A DNA stretch of 40,593 bases from a candidate division KSB1 bacterium (GTDB lineage Bacteria; Zhuqueibacterota; JdFR-76; DREG01), in NCBI GenBank assembly GCA_022566355.1, contig JADFJB010000025.1:1-40593 (forward strand), read 5' to 3'. The notes beneath the pieces are model-generated. The model saw only the letters and a program-made list of their open reading frames with translations, was not told where the DNA came from and searched no databases. This document shows, in pieces, positions 1 to 8,979 of the stretch; position 1 is the first letter of the stretch, and every line of letters begins with the position of its first letter. A program made the translations under genes and the position numbers.

Positions 1-48
1 ACAAGGAGGGGAAATTCCTCCCCTTGATAAGGGGAGGTTAGGAGGGGT
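1..48. repeat. Dispersed G/C-rich palindromic repeat, copy 1
   Basis: All 48 bases recur as an exact reverse complement at 34406-34453. The unit is built of alternating GGAGGGG/GGGGAGG blocks and their complements, so it can fold on itself. It sits at the window edge, so this copy may be cut off on the left. No coding content is seen. Confidence 0.9.
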
Positions 49-407
49 AATTGAGATAAACAAATTACTACAGCTTATAGCTCCGTTTAAAAATACGTCA
101 CCTAATTTATGAAACAGACCACTAAGTGGAATGATTGCAAAATAACGTGTCAAATTCTGATCATAAAACCCAGGGACAAGCTTGAGCCGGAATCTAATCG
201 TTTCAAGCAGGTAGATTCCCGCTAAACTTGTGCCGTACGTTTTTAACGGGTAAGCATGCGGGAATGACAGAATGGGTGCTTTTCGTTCAGACACTAATTA
301 ATGACAAAGTGACTTAGAATTCTTCTTCCATCGTTAATATTTTTTCATCCTATTCGCAGCCAAAGTGACATTGACTTTAGCTAATCATTTTATTTCTTTA
401 AATTATA
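49..407. other. Non-coding stretch upstream of the D-aminoacylase gene
   Basis: No convincing reading frame, tRNA or rRNA is seen here. The only structure is an inverted repeat with arms ATTCCCGC (215-222) and GCGGGAAT (258-265), described separately. The promoter of the following gene should lie in the last 100 bases, but I could not find a well-spaced -35/-10 pair. Confidence 0.6.
215..268. repeat. Inverted repeat with CATTCCCGC-type arms
   Basis: ATTCCCGC at 215-222 pairs perfectly with GCGGGAAT at 258-265 and is followed by GACAG. The same arm sequence is found in the hairpin at 8623-8659, and a related one near 18561-18579. These look like members of one family of small intergenic palindromes. 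Confidence 0.6.
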
Positions 408-2114
408 ATGAATATTCAAAACAATACTTCCCGCCGTGAGTTTATCAAAAAATCCGGTATGGGTATTGGTGGTTTGACAATAGGATTTGGTTTTTTCCAC
501 ATCGGGGGATGTAACTCAAAAAAAGAATTCGATACTATTATCAAAGACGCTTTTGTTTTTGATGGATTAGGGAATCCTTCGATCGAAATGGATATCGGCA
601 TCAAGAATGGCAAGATTTCGGCAATGGGACAATTGTCAGGACGAAGCGCTGCAACTCTTCTGTCTGCAAGCGGTTATGCCCTGGCTCCCGGGTTTATCGA
701 TATTCATTCTCATACGGATAACGAATTACTCATCGATCCCAAAGCTCAAAGCAAAATTCGGCAAGGCGTTACCACGGAAATGGTAGGTCAAGATGGCAGT
801 TCAGTGGCGCCGTTAAAAGAGGAGGATCGGCAGAAACAACATGAAAGGTCCATATCTGATTATGGTGTTCCCATCACCTGGACCGATTTTAACGGCTTTT
901 ACAAGCAATTGCAGCAAGGCGGAACAGCAGTAAACTGGATGACAATGTTGGGCCAGGGTACCCTGCGTGGTTATGTCGTTGGTTTGAATGACAGACCCGC
1001 TACTGAAGATGAAGTTAAAGAGATGCGGCGGATCGCCCTGGAATGCATCGATCAGGGTATCTGGGGTATCTCATCCGGGTTGGAATACACACCAGGAAGC
1101 TTCGCTAACGCAGATGAAATCGCCCGGGTTTGTGCGGTGTTCAAAAAAAAGGCGCCTTTGTATGCCACACACATGCGCAACGAAGACGATGAAGTCGAAG
1201 AGGCTTTGCAGGAAGCCATAACCATTGCCAGGTCCGCCGGAACCGGATTGCAGGTCTCTCATCTAAAAGCACAGGGTCAGCGGAATTGGCATCGGGCAGA
1301 CAAAATACTGCAGATGCTGGAAGATGCCCGAAATTCCGGCATGAGAATCGCAGCGGATCGCTACCCCTATGAAGCTTACAGCACAGGTTTATCTTCGTTG
1401 TTTCCGTTGTGGAGCAGGGAGGGCGGTACAAAAAAATTTCTCGAACGCTTGCAGGATGAGGAACAATTCAAAAAAATTCGGGTGGATATACAGAATAAAA
1501 TCGACCGGCTTGGAAATTGGCAAGCGGTGATGATCAGCAGTGTGCAATTGGAAAAGAATCTTTGGATGCTGGGCAAACGCATGACCGAGATCGCGCAAAA
1601 GATGGGTGAAAACATCTTCGAATGCACGCGAGATTTAATAGTAGAAGAAGAAAATCGTGTTGGAATGTGTGGATTTGGCATGAGTGAAGAGAACACACAA
1701 AAGATCCTTAAACATCCTTTGGTTGCAATCGCTTCCGATGGCAGCGCCAGATCGATCGAAGGTCCTTTGAGCTCCGGACATCCACATCCGAGGAATTTTG
1801 GTGCTTTCCCGAGAATTCTCGGCAAATACGCACGCGACGAAAAGCTTTTCCCTCTTGAAGAAGCCATTCGTAAAATGACTTCGTTTCCCGCTTCAATGTT
1901 AGGAATAATAGATCGCGGTTTTCTGAAAGTAGGCGCCTTTGCTGATTTAGTCATTTTCGATCCGGACACTGTCGCAGACCAGGCGACATTCGAAAATCCT
2001 AAGCAATATCCAATCGGCATTCCTTATGTAATGGTGAATGGCGAGTTTGTGATTTTTGAGGGAGAGCATACAGGGAGGTTACCGGGGAGAGTGTTGGTGA
2101 AAAATAGAGTCTAA
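408..2114 (+). CDS. Tat-exported D-aminoacylase-like amidohydrolase (N-acyl-D-amino-acid deacylase family)
   Basis: A 568-residue amidohydrolase-3 family enzyme, predicted to hydrolyse an N-acyl-D-amino acid or related amide outside the cytoplasm. The N-terminus has a twin-arginine motif (SRREFIKK, residues 8-15), a short hydrophobic stretch and a lipobox-like IGGC ending at Cys35, so it may be a Tat-exported lipoprotein. The metal site is visible: HSHTD (His100, His102), then ATHMR, QVSHLK and ASDG motifs matching the two distal histidines and the catalytic Asp of D-aminoacylase. The position of the bridging Cys in classical D-aminoacylase (GNCG) is GQDG here (residues 127-130), so the second metal ligand differs. 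It stands alone, convergent with the TonB receptor. The general class is secure; the substrate is not. Confidence 0.85.
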   Translation: MNIQNNTSRREFIKKSGMGIGGLTIGFGFFHIGGCNSKKEFDTIIKDAFVFDGLGNPSIEMDIGIKNGKISAMGQLSGRSAATLLSASGYALAPGFIDIHSHTDNELLIDPKAQSKIRQGVTTEMVGQDGSSVAPLKEEDRQKQHERSISDYGVPITWTDFNGFYKQLQQGGTAVNWMTMLGQGTLRGYVVGLNDRPATEDEVKEMRRIALECIDQGIWGISSGLEYTPGSFANADEIARVCAVFKKKAPLYATHMRNEDDEVEEALQEAITIARSAGTGLQVSHLKAQGQRNWHRADKILQMLEDARNSGMRIAADRYPYEAYSTGLSSLFPLWSREGGTKKFLERLQDEEQFKKIRVDIQNKIDRLGNWQAVMISSVQLEKNLWMLGKRMTEIAQKMGENIFECTRDLIVEEENRVGMCGFGMSEENTQKILKHPLVAIASDGSARSIEGPLSSGHPHPRNFGAFPRILGKYARDEKLFPLEEAIRKMTSFPASMLGIIDRGFLKVGAFADLVIFDPDTVADQATFENPKQYPIGIPYVMVNGEFVIFEGEHTGRLPGRVLVKNRV

Positions 2115-2201
2115 ACTACTGATTCACCGGATTTTAAGATTACGCTGATTTTATTATTTGGGAATCAGAAAATAAAAGGCCTTTTTTTGATTATTTACAT
2201 A

Positions 2202-4361
2202 TCACAACTCAAGCTGAAATCCCAACCTCACATTCCGAATCGGTTCTAAAAAGCGCTCACGGGTTGTATAATTGTAGTTGAACAGGTTATGAATCCCGCC
2301 GGTAAAGCGAATGAAATCCCATTGATAATTCATTTTCATATTCCATAGACGCATGGGAACACGATCATCCAGGGGAAAGACCTGTACCCGGTCGGATCGA
2401 CTCATGTATTGGTACTCGAGCTGAACATCGAAATTACCCCACTTAAATGAAGGGATGAACTTCAGGATTTTCCGCGGCCGATAGAATAAATATTTTCCTG
2501 TTGTCAAATCTTCATGGTCCATGATGGTTGCACTTGCATCTAAACCAATGTGGTTATTCCAAAATGACAGTTTACTGGATAGTTCTATACCTTGGATCCG
2601 CGGCCTGGCGATATTCAGAAACTGCACCGAGTTTGAGGTAATATCGATTGTTGGCTCGATCAAATCCCAATAATCATTTTGAAAAACTGCAATATCACCA
2701 ACCCAAGTATTGGTTAGATGGAAGCGGCTGCCAAGTTCAAATGACCAGGCACGCTCTGACTTTAGTTCCGGGTTGGGGAGCAATTCGAAACCGGCATAAC
2801 TCAGATTGAGAAAACGCTCAATAATGGCCGGTGGCCTGAATCCTTTACCAGCTGAAGCGCGCAACGACCAGTCGGGATTGACCAAATAATTAAGTCCAAT
2901 CCTTGGTGAAAATGTTTTTTCGGCCGGACGATCGTCGAGTTGATAATAATCATAGCGGAAGCCTGAAGTAACAGTCAGTGCGGTGATTGGTATGAATTCG
3001 TGTTGAATGTAAGGTCCTATGGTGTAAGCTTCGTGTTTTCCGATATGGATGATATGTGCTTTATCCGCTTTGTATTCCAACCCCGCCGTAATCGTGTGGT
3101 TCTTCGACGGGATCCAAATTCCCGACCATTCCATTCCGGGTCCAATCGCCGGGAAGAATTCGTCCGGTTTGTCGAATTTATTACCCAGTAATAATTCATT
3201 CAGGGAAAATCGAATTTTGCTGGAGAGTTTTGCTGAGTGGGTATGTTGAAAGATTACATAAAACTGCCCCTGGTTAATTTTAGCCAGTTCTGTCGCGGCA
3301 TCTTCATTTGGTGTCAATAAAACGTTTGCTTGATCTTTCCACATGATAAATTCACCGCGGCGATCACGCATTAGCGAACCATAAATTGTTAGATTGGAAT
3401 TCGAATTAAATGCATAGTGGATTTTCGCCGAGCCGATCACACGATGGTGGTATCCGTTTTCTTTGTAGCCGGTATTTTCATCTCGCCTTAGTGAGACCTG
3501 CAAGCCAATTTTCCCGAATTGCTTCGAATAGCTGATATCCTGCCTGTTAAAGTGCCGGGTGCGGTCCGTCCATCGCCATTCTTTATGATAGGGATCATCA
3601 TAAATTCCTGCCGACGTTTGAATGATTAGTTTTCCTTTTTGACTTGGTTTTTTCGTAATGATATTAATGACGCCGCCCAGGGCATTAGCGCCATAAAGAA
3701 ACGATCCTGCGCCTTTAATCACTTCGATGTGATCAACATCGATTAAGGGAATTAAATCCCAATTGATTTCACCGGTATCGCTGGCGTTGATGGGAATGCC
3801 GTCTATCAGTGCCAGGATTCGGGTGCCGGCGCCATACATAAAACCGGATGAATTGCGAATATTGACCTGGTTGCCAATGAAGACGGTTCCAGGCACATAG
3901 GTTAACGCATCATTAATCGAGTAAATCGCTTTTTGTGCGATTTCCCTGGCTGTAATCACACCAACACTCACAGGTGCTAGAAGGAGATCCTGTTCCTTTT
4001 TGCTCGCGATGACAACCACCGGGTTCATTTCCAGGATATCTTCTTGTAATACAAATTCTACAGAAATGACCTGATCCTGTTCTACTTCAATGGCACTCTG
4101 TCCACTTTGAAAACCAATGAACGAAGCCTTCAAACTCCAGACGCCCGCAGGAACATTAAAAATCGTAAACAATCCTTTGCCATCTGTTGTCACTCCTAGT
4201 GTACTGTTTTCGATAAAAACATTCACTGAGGCTAATGGTTTTCCATCCTTATTGGAGATCACTTTACCCTGGATGGTACCTTGGGCAAAAGCAAAGGTGG
4301 TAGCCAGCATTAAAAAACAGCAAGAGAAAACGATTGTTTTTAGATTTAATTTTTCCATCAA
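2202..4361 (-). CDS. TonB-dependent outer-membrane receptor
   Basis: A 719-residue TonB-dependent receptor for active uptake of a ligand across the outer membrane. After a signal peptide (residues about 1-26, ending FAFAQ) comes a carboxypeptidase-regulatory-like beta-sandwich (about 28-110, starting TIQGKVISNKDGKPL), as is common in Bacteroidota/FCB receptors. A plug domain follows (about 120-240, with ALIDGIPIN and GAGSFLYGANALGGVINIITKK). The rest is a beta barrel ending in the aromatic-rich RLGFQLEL. Length and order resemble BtuB/FepA-type receptors rather than the roughly 1000-residue SusC type. Its ATG overlaps the stop of the upstream lipoprotein gene by 4 bases (ATGA), so the two are translationally coupled. 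The ligand cannot be read from sequence. Confidence 0.93.
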   Translation of the reverse strand: MMEKLNLKTIVFSCCFLMLATTFAFAQGTIQGKVISNKDGKPLASVNVFIENSTLGVTTDGKGLFTIFNVPAGVWSLKASFIGFQSGQSAIEVEQDQVISVEFVLQEDILEMNPVVVIASKKEQDLLLAPVSVGVITAREIAQKAIYSINDALTYVPGTVFIGNQVNIRNSSGFMYGAGTRILALIDGIPINASDTGEINWDLIPLIDVDHIEVIKGAGSFLYGANALGGVINIITKKPSQKGKLIIQTSAGIYDDPYHKEWRWTDRTRHFNRQDISYSKQFGKIGLQVSLRRDENTGYKENGYHHRVIGSAKIHYAFNSNSNLTIYGSLMRDRRGEFIMWKDQANVLLTPNEDAATELAKINQGQFYVIFQHTHSAKLSSKIRFSLNELLLGNKFDKPDEFFPAIGPGMEWSGIWIPSKNHTITAGLEYKADKAHIIHIGKHEAYTIGPYIQHEFIPITALTVTSGFRYDYYQLDDRPAEKTFSPRIGLNYLVNPDWSLRASAGKGFRPPAIIERFLNLSYAGFELLPNPELKSERAWSFELGSRFHLTNTWVGDIAVFQNDYWDLIEPTIDITSNSVQFLNIARPRIQGIELSSKLSFWNNHIGLDASATIMDHEDLTTGKYLFYRPRKILKFIPSFKWGNFDVQLEYQYMSRSDRVQVFPLDDRVPMRLWNMKMNYQWDFIRFTGGIHNLFNYNYTTRERFLEPIRNVRLGFQLEL

Positions 4362-5197
4362 AATTCTATGGTGTTAAAATTGATATTCATATCAATATTG
4401 CGAAGCGTATCTCCTTTGGCGACAGTAATTGTTCCAGGCAAATCCGGGGAACCCGGATCTGCATAAAAACCCAGGTAACGGAGGTCGGTGAACGGTTTAT
4501 TCTTTGCTTTCCAAAATAACCCGATGTATTTATAAACACCGGCGCCAATGGGTAAATTGTAATTGTAAGATGAAACGAAAATCGGGATGCCAATTTTTGC
4601 TGATGAGACGCTTAGAAGCGAAAAAATGTTGTTTGGATTTGGCGGTTCTTTAAAGGCGCCTATTCCGGTAATTTCCGTCTCTTCAGGCCAGTCGCCTTCA
4701 TAAAAAATCGTTCCTGTAACCAGGGCTTCCCGAATAACGAGTTTGAAATCAGCATAAAGATCGATTGGTTCAACGGTTGGCTTTTCCTTTGTCACTTCAA
4801 TGGGAGTCGGCAGCAAATCCAAACCTTCACGGTAATAACCCAGGATATCGGAAAGATTCCAGGGAGCCGATTTACCCTTCCAAACAACGCCAAGAATATT
4901 GTATGTGCCAAATGGAACAACCAGCTCGTAATGGATGGTATCCCCTTCCCATTTGGGCAAGGGACCGGTTGTTATTAATTCCGTAAATTCAGTCGGTGGA
5001 AAAGATTTGGCCACAGCAACTCGAATTTCATCGGTTTTGTTGAGCACATCGTTAGTACGGTTTTGAAATATGATCTTGCCTTTGATCCTCCCTTGTAAGG
5101 GATTTAGGCCGTGATCGACACTGCACTGAATATTTAGCACAAAGGACACGAAGAGGAAAATAAAAATTGAAAAATAGGTTTTCCGGGATTGTGTCAA
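4358..5197 (-). CDS. Predicted lipoprotein of unknown function, coupled to the TonB receptor
   Basis: A 279-residue protein beginning with a lysine/arginine-poor but strongly hydrophobic leader (FSIFIFLFVSFVLNIQC) whose Cys26 is a plausible lipobox cysteine. The mature part is rich in beta-prone segments and contains two similar halves: each has a G-x-I-x-F/Y opening, then a YNI/YKYIG..WK motif (LGVVWKGKSAP and IGLFWKAKNKP) and a 'LGYY/LGFYADP' segment, suggesting an internal duplication of a beta-sandwich domain. I do not recognise the family. It lies between a T9SS-type secreted protein and the TonB receptor and overlaps the receptor gene by 4 bases, so it is probably a surface or periplasmic partner of that receptor (inference). 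Confidence 0.8.
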   Translation of the reverse strand: MTQSRKTYFSIFIFLFVSFVLNIQCSVDHGLNPLQGRIKGKIIFQNRTNDVLNKTDEIRVAVAKSFPPTEFTELITTGPLPKWEGDTIHYELVVPFGTYNILGVVWKGKSAPWNLSDILGYYREGLDLLPTPIEVTKEKPTVEPIDLYADFKLVIREALVTGTIFYEGDWPEETEITGIGAFKEPPNPNNIFSLLSVSSAKIGIPIFVSSYNYNLPIGAGVYKYIGLFWKAKNKPFTDLRYLGFYADPGSPDLPGTITVAKGDTLRNIDMNINFNTIEF

Positions 5198-5324
5198 TTT
5201 ATCTCCTTCGTGTTAATAACGGGATTTCGGTTTAGATTTTGAAAAAGAAACTCTCGTTATAAGTAAACAGTTCCTGATAAGCTTTATCAAATTCAAAAAA
5301 TGGTTTTAGATTTTGAAAGAAAAC

Positions 5325-7010
5325 TCACCGCAAAAGGAGTATCTTTTGAGTCTGCCTGGAAGATTGTCCCTGGGCCACAATCCAATATAAACCTGTTGGA
5401 AGACTAATTTCAGTGAGTTGCCGAAGATCCCAATCTATTTGGTGCTTGCCGATAGAAAGAGACTTGGATTCCTTTTGTGCGATGATCTGTCCTAAGGCAT
5501 TCACCAATGATAGAGTTATTTCATCTCTTTCGATCAAACTGAATTGCAGCGTTAGCGCGGTGCTGTCCCGCAATAAATAAGGATTGGGGTAGACCTTCAA
5601 TAAAAAAAACCGAACCGGAATAGGCTCATTTGTTACATCGGTTGTTTGGGTTTCATAAACGGTTTGTGTAAGCTGAAGTGGATTTTGTTCCCAGGCAAAA
5701 AGTTGCTCAGCTTGCATTCTGGTTTGATTTGCGGGCAGAAAATATGAAGTTGAAAATAAATCGAATGAACCAGAAGTAATAGACCCCCGAGCCATAAAAC
5801 CTGCATCTCCATAAGAAACGCCATCCCCGCTATCATCAGTTTCGTCAGCACTGCCGCCATTTTTATCATCGTGGTAATAGAGAAGCTGTTCATCACCTAA
5901 AGCAGGAACAAAGATATTCGTAAAAATGCTACCCGGATTACCGGTTGCCATATTCCAGTTAAATCCAGGCACAGAAAGAGATAAATCAACGTTACTATCC
6001 ACATTGCCGTCAATGGTTAATGTATTGGATGCATTCAAAAAAGTCATACCGGTAGCATGGATATTATGATCGAATGAAACGCGGATTGAATTTAACTGTC
6101 CGTTTAAATCGGATAAAATACTGAAATCCAGGTTTTCTAATTTGATCACCATTGAATAGGGGAAAAATTGCATTCTGAATCCAAAAATCCCTGGCAAGGG
6201 AATATTGCCAAATCCTCCTAATGGGATTTGCAATGTGATGAAAAGATCGCGAATGACGCGAACCGGTCCGTCCAAATACCTGGGATTTTCGAAACCTGAA
6301 CTATCAAATTTCACAATCCCGGATTCCTCATCAAGATTAATGGGAATATTTCCAAACCCAGCAAGATTGACTTGGCCGGCGATATGTATTTTAAGTCGAT
6401 CCAGAAAATCCAGGTTGTCTCCGCCATTATCCTGGGTGATCTGCAAATCCTCAGGCAAGCCGTTGTCTTGGTTGAATCCCATTTCAAAAAACCGTGAGAC
6501 GATTCTGTCATTGGTCTGGTCAGGCGATACGAAATCCTGGATTGAGAGTGAAAGGGGATCCAATACTAAAACTAAATATATCACCCCTTTTTCTTCATTA
6601 CTATTTGTTAATGGATCTTCCATCTCGATTTTATAACGTCCGGCTATCGTCGTATTATTTAAATTTGGCCAGCTGGAATCCGGCGCTTCATCCGCTAAAT
6701 CTTTTGCTAAAAAAACCAATTCATCCGGCTCCGAGAGAATACCTGAATGAAACCCAAAATAAGATCCGTCTGTGATTTGATCAATTTGAAACGGAATACC
6801 ATGCCAACTGTTTGAAGCGCTTTTGTAATTCATTAGTACCAGGTTGTCAATGGGTATCCCGATCATTTCAACAAAATGGTTTCCGGTTAGAATTACCGGT
6901 TGGTATTTGCGTTCAAGGCCGAAAACTGAACTAGCCAAAAGAGCGCTGCAGAAAAACGAAAGAGACCTTAAAAGCAATCTACCCACCAGGGTTCTCCAAT
7001 CAATACTCAT
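5325..7010 (-). CDS. Secreted protein with a type IX secretion C-terminal sorting domain
   Basis: A 561-residue exported protein. The leader (residues about 1-30, with a hydrophobic SLSFFCSALLASSVFG core) is a Sec signal peptide. The last ~90 residues form a Por/type IX sorting domain: KVYPNP, a beta-rich stretch with LVNALGQII, PTGLYWIVAQ and a terminal QKILLLR. The central ~430 residues are a low-homology beta-rich region with several Asp/Asn/Gly loops (for example DETDDSGDGVSYGDAG), which could bind calcium. I recognise no catalytic motif. It is first in an operon with a lipoprotein and a TonB receptor (127-bp gap), so a ligand-capture or degradation role feeding that receptor is possible. 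The sorting domain implies that the host has a type IX secretion system, though none of its components is in this window. Confidence 0.85.
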   Translation of the reverse strand: MSIDWRTLVGRLLLRSLSFFCSALLASSVFGLERKYQPVILTGNHFVEMIGIPIDNLVLMNYKSASNSWHGIPFQIDQITDGSYFGFHSGILSEPDELVFLAKDLADEAPDSSWPNLNNTTIAGRYKIEMEDPLTNSNEEKGVIYLVLVLDPLSLSIQDFVSPDQTNDRIVSRFFEMGFNQDNGLPEDLQITQDNGGDNLDFLDRLKIHIAGQVNLAGFGNIPINLDEESGIVKFDSSGFENPRYLDGPVRVIRDLFITLQIPLGGFGNIPLPGIFGFRMQFFPYSMVIKLENLDFSILSDLNGQLNSIRVSFDHNIHATGMTFLNASNTLTIDGNVDSNVDLSLSVPGFNWNMATGNPGSIFTNIFVPALGDEQLLYYHDDKNGGSADETDDSGDGVSYGDAGFMARGSITSGSFDLFSTSYFLPANQTRMQAEQLFAWEQNPLQLTQTVYETQTTDVTNEPIPVRFFLLKVYPNPYLLRDSTALTLQFSLIERDEITLSLVNALGQIIAQKESKSLSIGKHQIDWDLRQLTEISLPTGLYWIVAQGQSSRQTQKILLLR

Positions 7011-7125
7011 TAGTTTTTTGAAAATTGAACTTAAAAAAAAGTATCATGAATTCAGCCTTAAATCCAATAATTCAAAGGTATAATATATTATAATTACAAC
7101 ACAAATCGTAGTATGTTGAATTTTC

Positions 7126-7141
7126 TTGAACCTGGGTTCAA
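7126..7141. promoter_or_regulatory. 16-bp inverted repeat upstream of glutamate dehydrogenase
   Basis: TTGAACC-TG-GGTTCAA is a perfect 7+7 inverted repeat 62 bases before the ATG of the glutamate dehydrogenase gene. It could be an operator for a dimeric regulator. It contains GAAC-N4-GTTC, which resembles the Gram-positive-type LexA box, but a catabolic dehydrogenase is not an expected SOS gene, so I do not call it LexA. Confidence 0.4.
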
Positions 7142-7203
7142 AGGATATAGATTCATTATGTAGTCAATAAAAAGTAGGGTCTCTTTACGAAAGGATAAAG
7201 AAA

Positions 7204-8463
7204 ATGTCAAGTGGAGAAACTTTAAATCCCTTTGCAATTGCTCAAAAACAACTAGATGAAGCAGCAGAAAGATTGGGGTTGGACAAGGGCACGCAAGAAT
7301 TTTTACGATGGCCGATGAGAGAATTCAAAGTAACATTGCCGGTAAGGATGGATGATGGCACTGTTAAGGTATTTCATGGATATAGGGTACAATATAACAA
7401 TTCAAGAGGACCAACGAAAGGTGGTTTACGCTGGCATCCTGACGAGACGATTGATACGGTTCGTGCACTCGCTGCGTGGATGACCTGGAAAACAGCCGTT
7501 GTGGATATTCCTCTTGGCGGCGCTAAAGGCGGAGTGACTTGTAATCCTAAAGAAATGTCGGAAACGGAAAAAGAAAAACTTGCCAGGGCTTACATTCGCC
7601 AGGTTGGCCGGATCCTAGGCGTTACCAAAGACGTTCCGGCGCCGGATGTATATACCACACCTCAGATCATGGCATGGATGATGGATGAGTATGAAACCAT
7701 CGAAAAAGAGAATCACCCTGGTGTGATTACCGGCAAACCGATTTCGGTGGGCGGCTCCCAGGGCCGTATGGATGCAACTGCTCGCGGCGGAGTATATATC
7801 GTTAGAGAAGCCAGTAAGATTAAAGGTATCGATCCGGCAAAGGCGAAATACGCTGTTCAAGGTTTTGGCAATGCCGGTCAATTTGCCGCAACACTGCATA
7901 AAGAAATTCTTGGCGGCGGGAAATTGGTCGCGGTTTCGGATTCAACCGGCGGTGTCTTTAATCCCGAGGGCTTCGATCCTCAGGAAATGGTTGACTATAA
8001 GTTAAACAATGGCAAAGTATCCGGATTCCCAGGTTCCGAGCCTATTTCAAATGATGACCTCCTTGAGTTGAATGTCGATATTCTCTATCCAGCGGCACTG
8101 GAAAACGTAATCACTTCTGCAAACGCGGAACGCATTAAAGCAAAAATTACTTGCGAACTTGCAAATGGACCAACAACCCCGGAAGCGGATGAAATTCTCT
8201 TTAAAAATGACGTATTTGTCTTGCCTGATTTACTAGCAAACGCTGGCGGTGTTACTGTTTCTTATTTTGAGCAGGTTCAAAACAGCTATAATTTTTATTG
8301 GGAACTGGAAGACATCCACAAGATGTTGGATACCAAAATAACCAAAGCCTTTAATGCTGTATACGACATGTATAAAAAGCACAAAGTCAATATGCGAGTT
8401 GCCGCTTATATGGTTGCTGTTTCAAGGGTAGCTGAAGCTTGCAAGGTGAGAGGGTGGGTTTAG
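7204..8463 (+). CDS. gdhA: Glutamate dehydrogenase (Glu/Leu/Phe/Val dehydrogenase family)
   Basis: A 419-residue amino-acid dehydrogenase that interconverts glutamate and 2-oxoglutarate plus ammonium with NAD(P). The substrate domain carries PLGGAKGG with the catalytic-site Lys108 and the PAPDVYT motif with Asp148, both typical of the hexameric bacterial/archaeal type of about 420 residues. The dinucleotide fold has GFGNAG at 220-225. The coenzyme (NAD or NADP) cannot be settled by eye. The ATG is preceded by AAAGGATAAAGAAA, a usable ribosome site. The gene is monocistronic between divergent and convergent neighbours, with a 16-bp inverted repeat upstream and heptamer repeats just after the stop. 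Confidence 0.95.
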   Translation: MSSGETLNPFAIAQKQLDEAAERLGLDKGTQEFLRWPMREFKVTLPVRMDDGTVKVFHGYRVQYNNSRGPTKGGLRWHPDETIDTVRALAAWMTWKTAVVDIPLGGAKGGVTCNPKEMSETEKEKLARAYIRQVGRILGVTKDVPAPDVYTTPQIMAWMMDEYETIEKENHPGVITGKPISVGGSQGRMDATARGGVYIVREASKIKGIDPAKAKYAVQGFGNAGQFAATLHKEILGGGKLVAVSDSTGGVFNPEGFDPQEMVDYKLNNGKVSGFPGSEPISNDDLLELNVDILYPAALENVITSANAERIKAKITCELANGPTTPEADEILFKNDVFVLPDLLANAGGVTVSYFEQVQNSYNFYWELEDIHKMLDTKITKAFNAVYDMYKKHKVNMRVAAYMVAVSRVAEACKVRGWV

Positions 8464-8473
8464 TAAACGTGAG

Positions 8474-8511
8474 ACGGCAAACGGCAAACGGCAAACGGCA
8501 AACGGCAAACG
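8474..8511. repeat. Tandem heptamer repeat (ACGGCAA), about 5.4 copies
   Basis: Five exact copies of ACGGCAA plus a partial one begin 10 bases after the stop of the glutamate dehydrogenase gene. A degenerate version of the same motif sits directly behind the stop of the PQQ-propeller gene (32817-32850), in the same orientation relative to the gene. Confidence 0.9.
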
Positions 8512-8979
8512 TGAAAAATATAAATATTAAATCCAAAGAAAAATGTGGAAGTTCATTAAATGTCTGAACCATGATTAACCTGATCTATTCATAAATTTTT
8601 GTCACTTATTTATAAAACTGTCATTCCCGTCCCGCCTGCTGGGCGGGATTATCGGGAATCTTGTTACATTTCTTTATTGAGTTAAACAGACTGCTCGAGG
8701 AGGAGTTGTACTCCGCCGCGAAATAGGAATTAACGAATTCATTAAATGGAAACTTTTCAAAAGGAGGATCCTGAATAGCGATTTAATGAAGCTTAAACTT
8801 TGCATATCGTTTAGTTATCGCGTATCGAAAAGATGCTCGACTCCCAAAATATCCAAATGCAGCTATCTATTTATAAAAGCTGTTTCTCCGATTCACCCCA
8901 TCTCCCTTTCACCGTTTCTGTTTCTTCACGTTTTGATGTTTCACCCTTCAACTCTATCTCAGGATGATACATCCTTTAG
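8512..8979. other. Non-coding stretch with small palindromes
   Basis: No supported gene is seen. The stretch contains the 21-bp dispersed repeat at 8575-8595 (inverted copy at 18669-18689), the hairpin at 8623-8659 and a short GGAGT-TGT-ACTCC hairpin at 8702-8714. The convergent gene arrangement means that no promoter is required here. Confidence 0.6.
8575..8659. repeat. Dispersed intergenic repeat with CATTCCCG hairpin
   Basis: The left part (8575-8595) is a 21-bp sequence that recurs exactly, inverted, at 18669-18689. The right part folds as a two-step hairpin: ATTCCCG (8623-8629) with CGGGAAT (8653-8659), and TCCCGCC (8630-8636) with GGCGGGA (8642-8648) around a 5-base loop. The copy near 18561 has the same order of parts (21-mer, CTGTCAT-type link, CCC/GGG hairpin), so this is one repeat family rather than two chance matches. 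Confidence 0.75.

Noticed and set aside
7126-7141. LexA/SOS box before glutamate dehydrogenase
   Set aside because: GAAC-N4-GTTC fits by sequence, but the gene is not a plausible SOS target and no similar site was found before uvrA.
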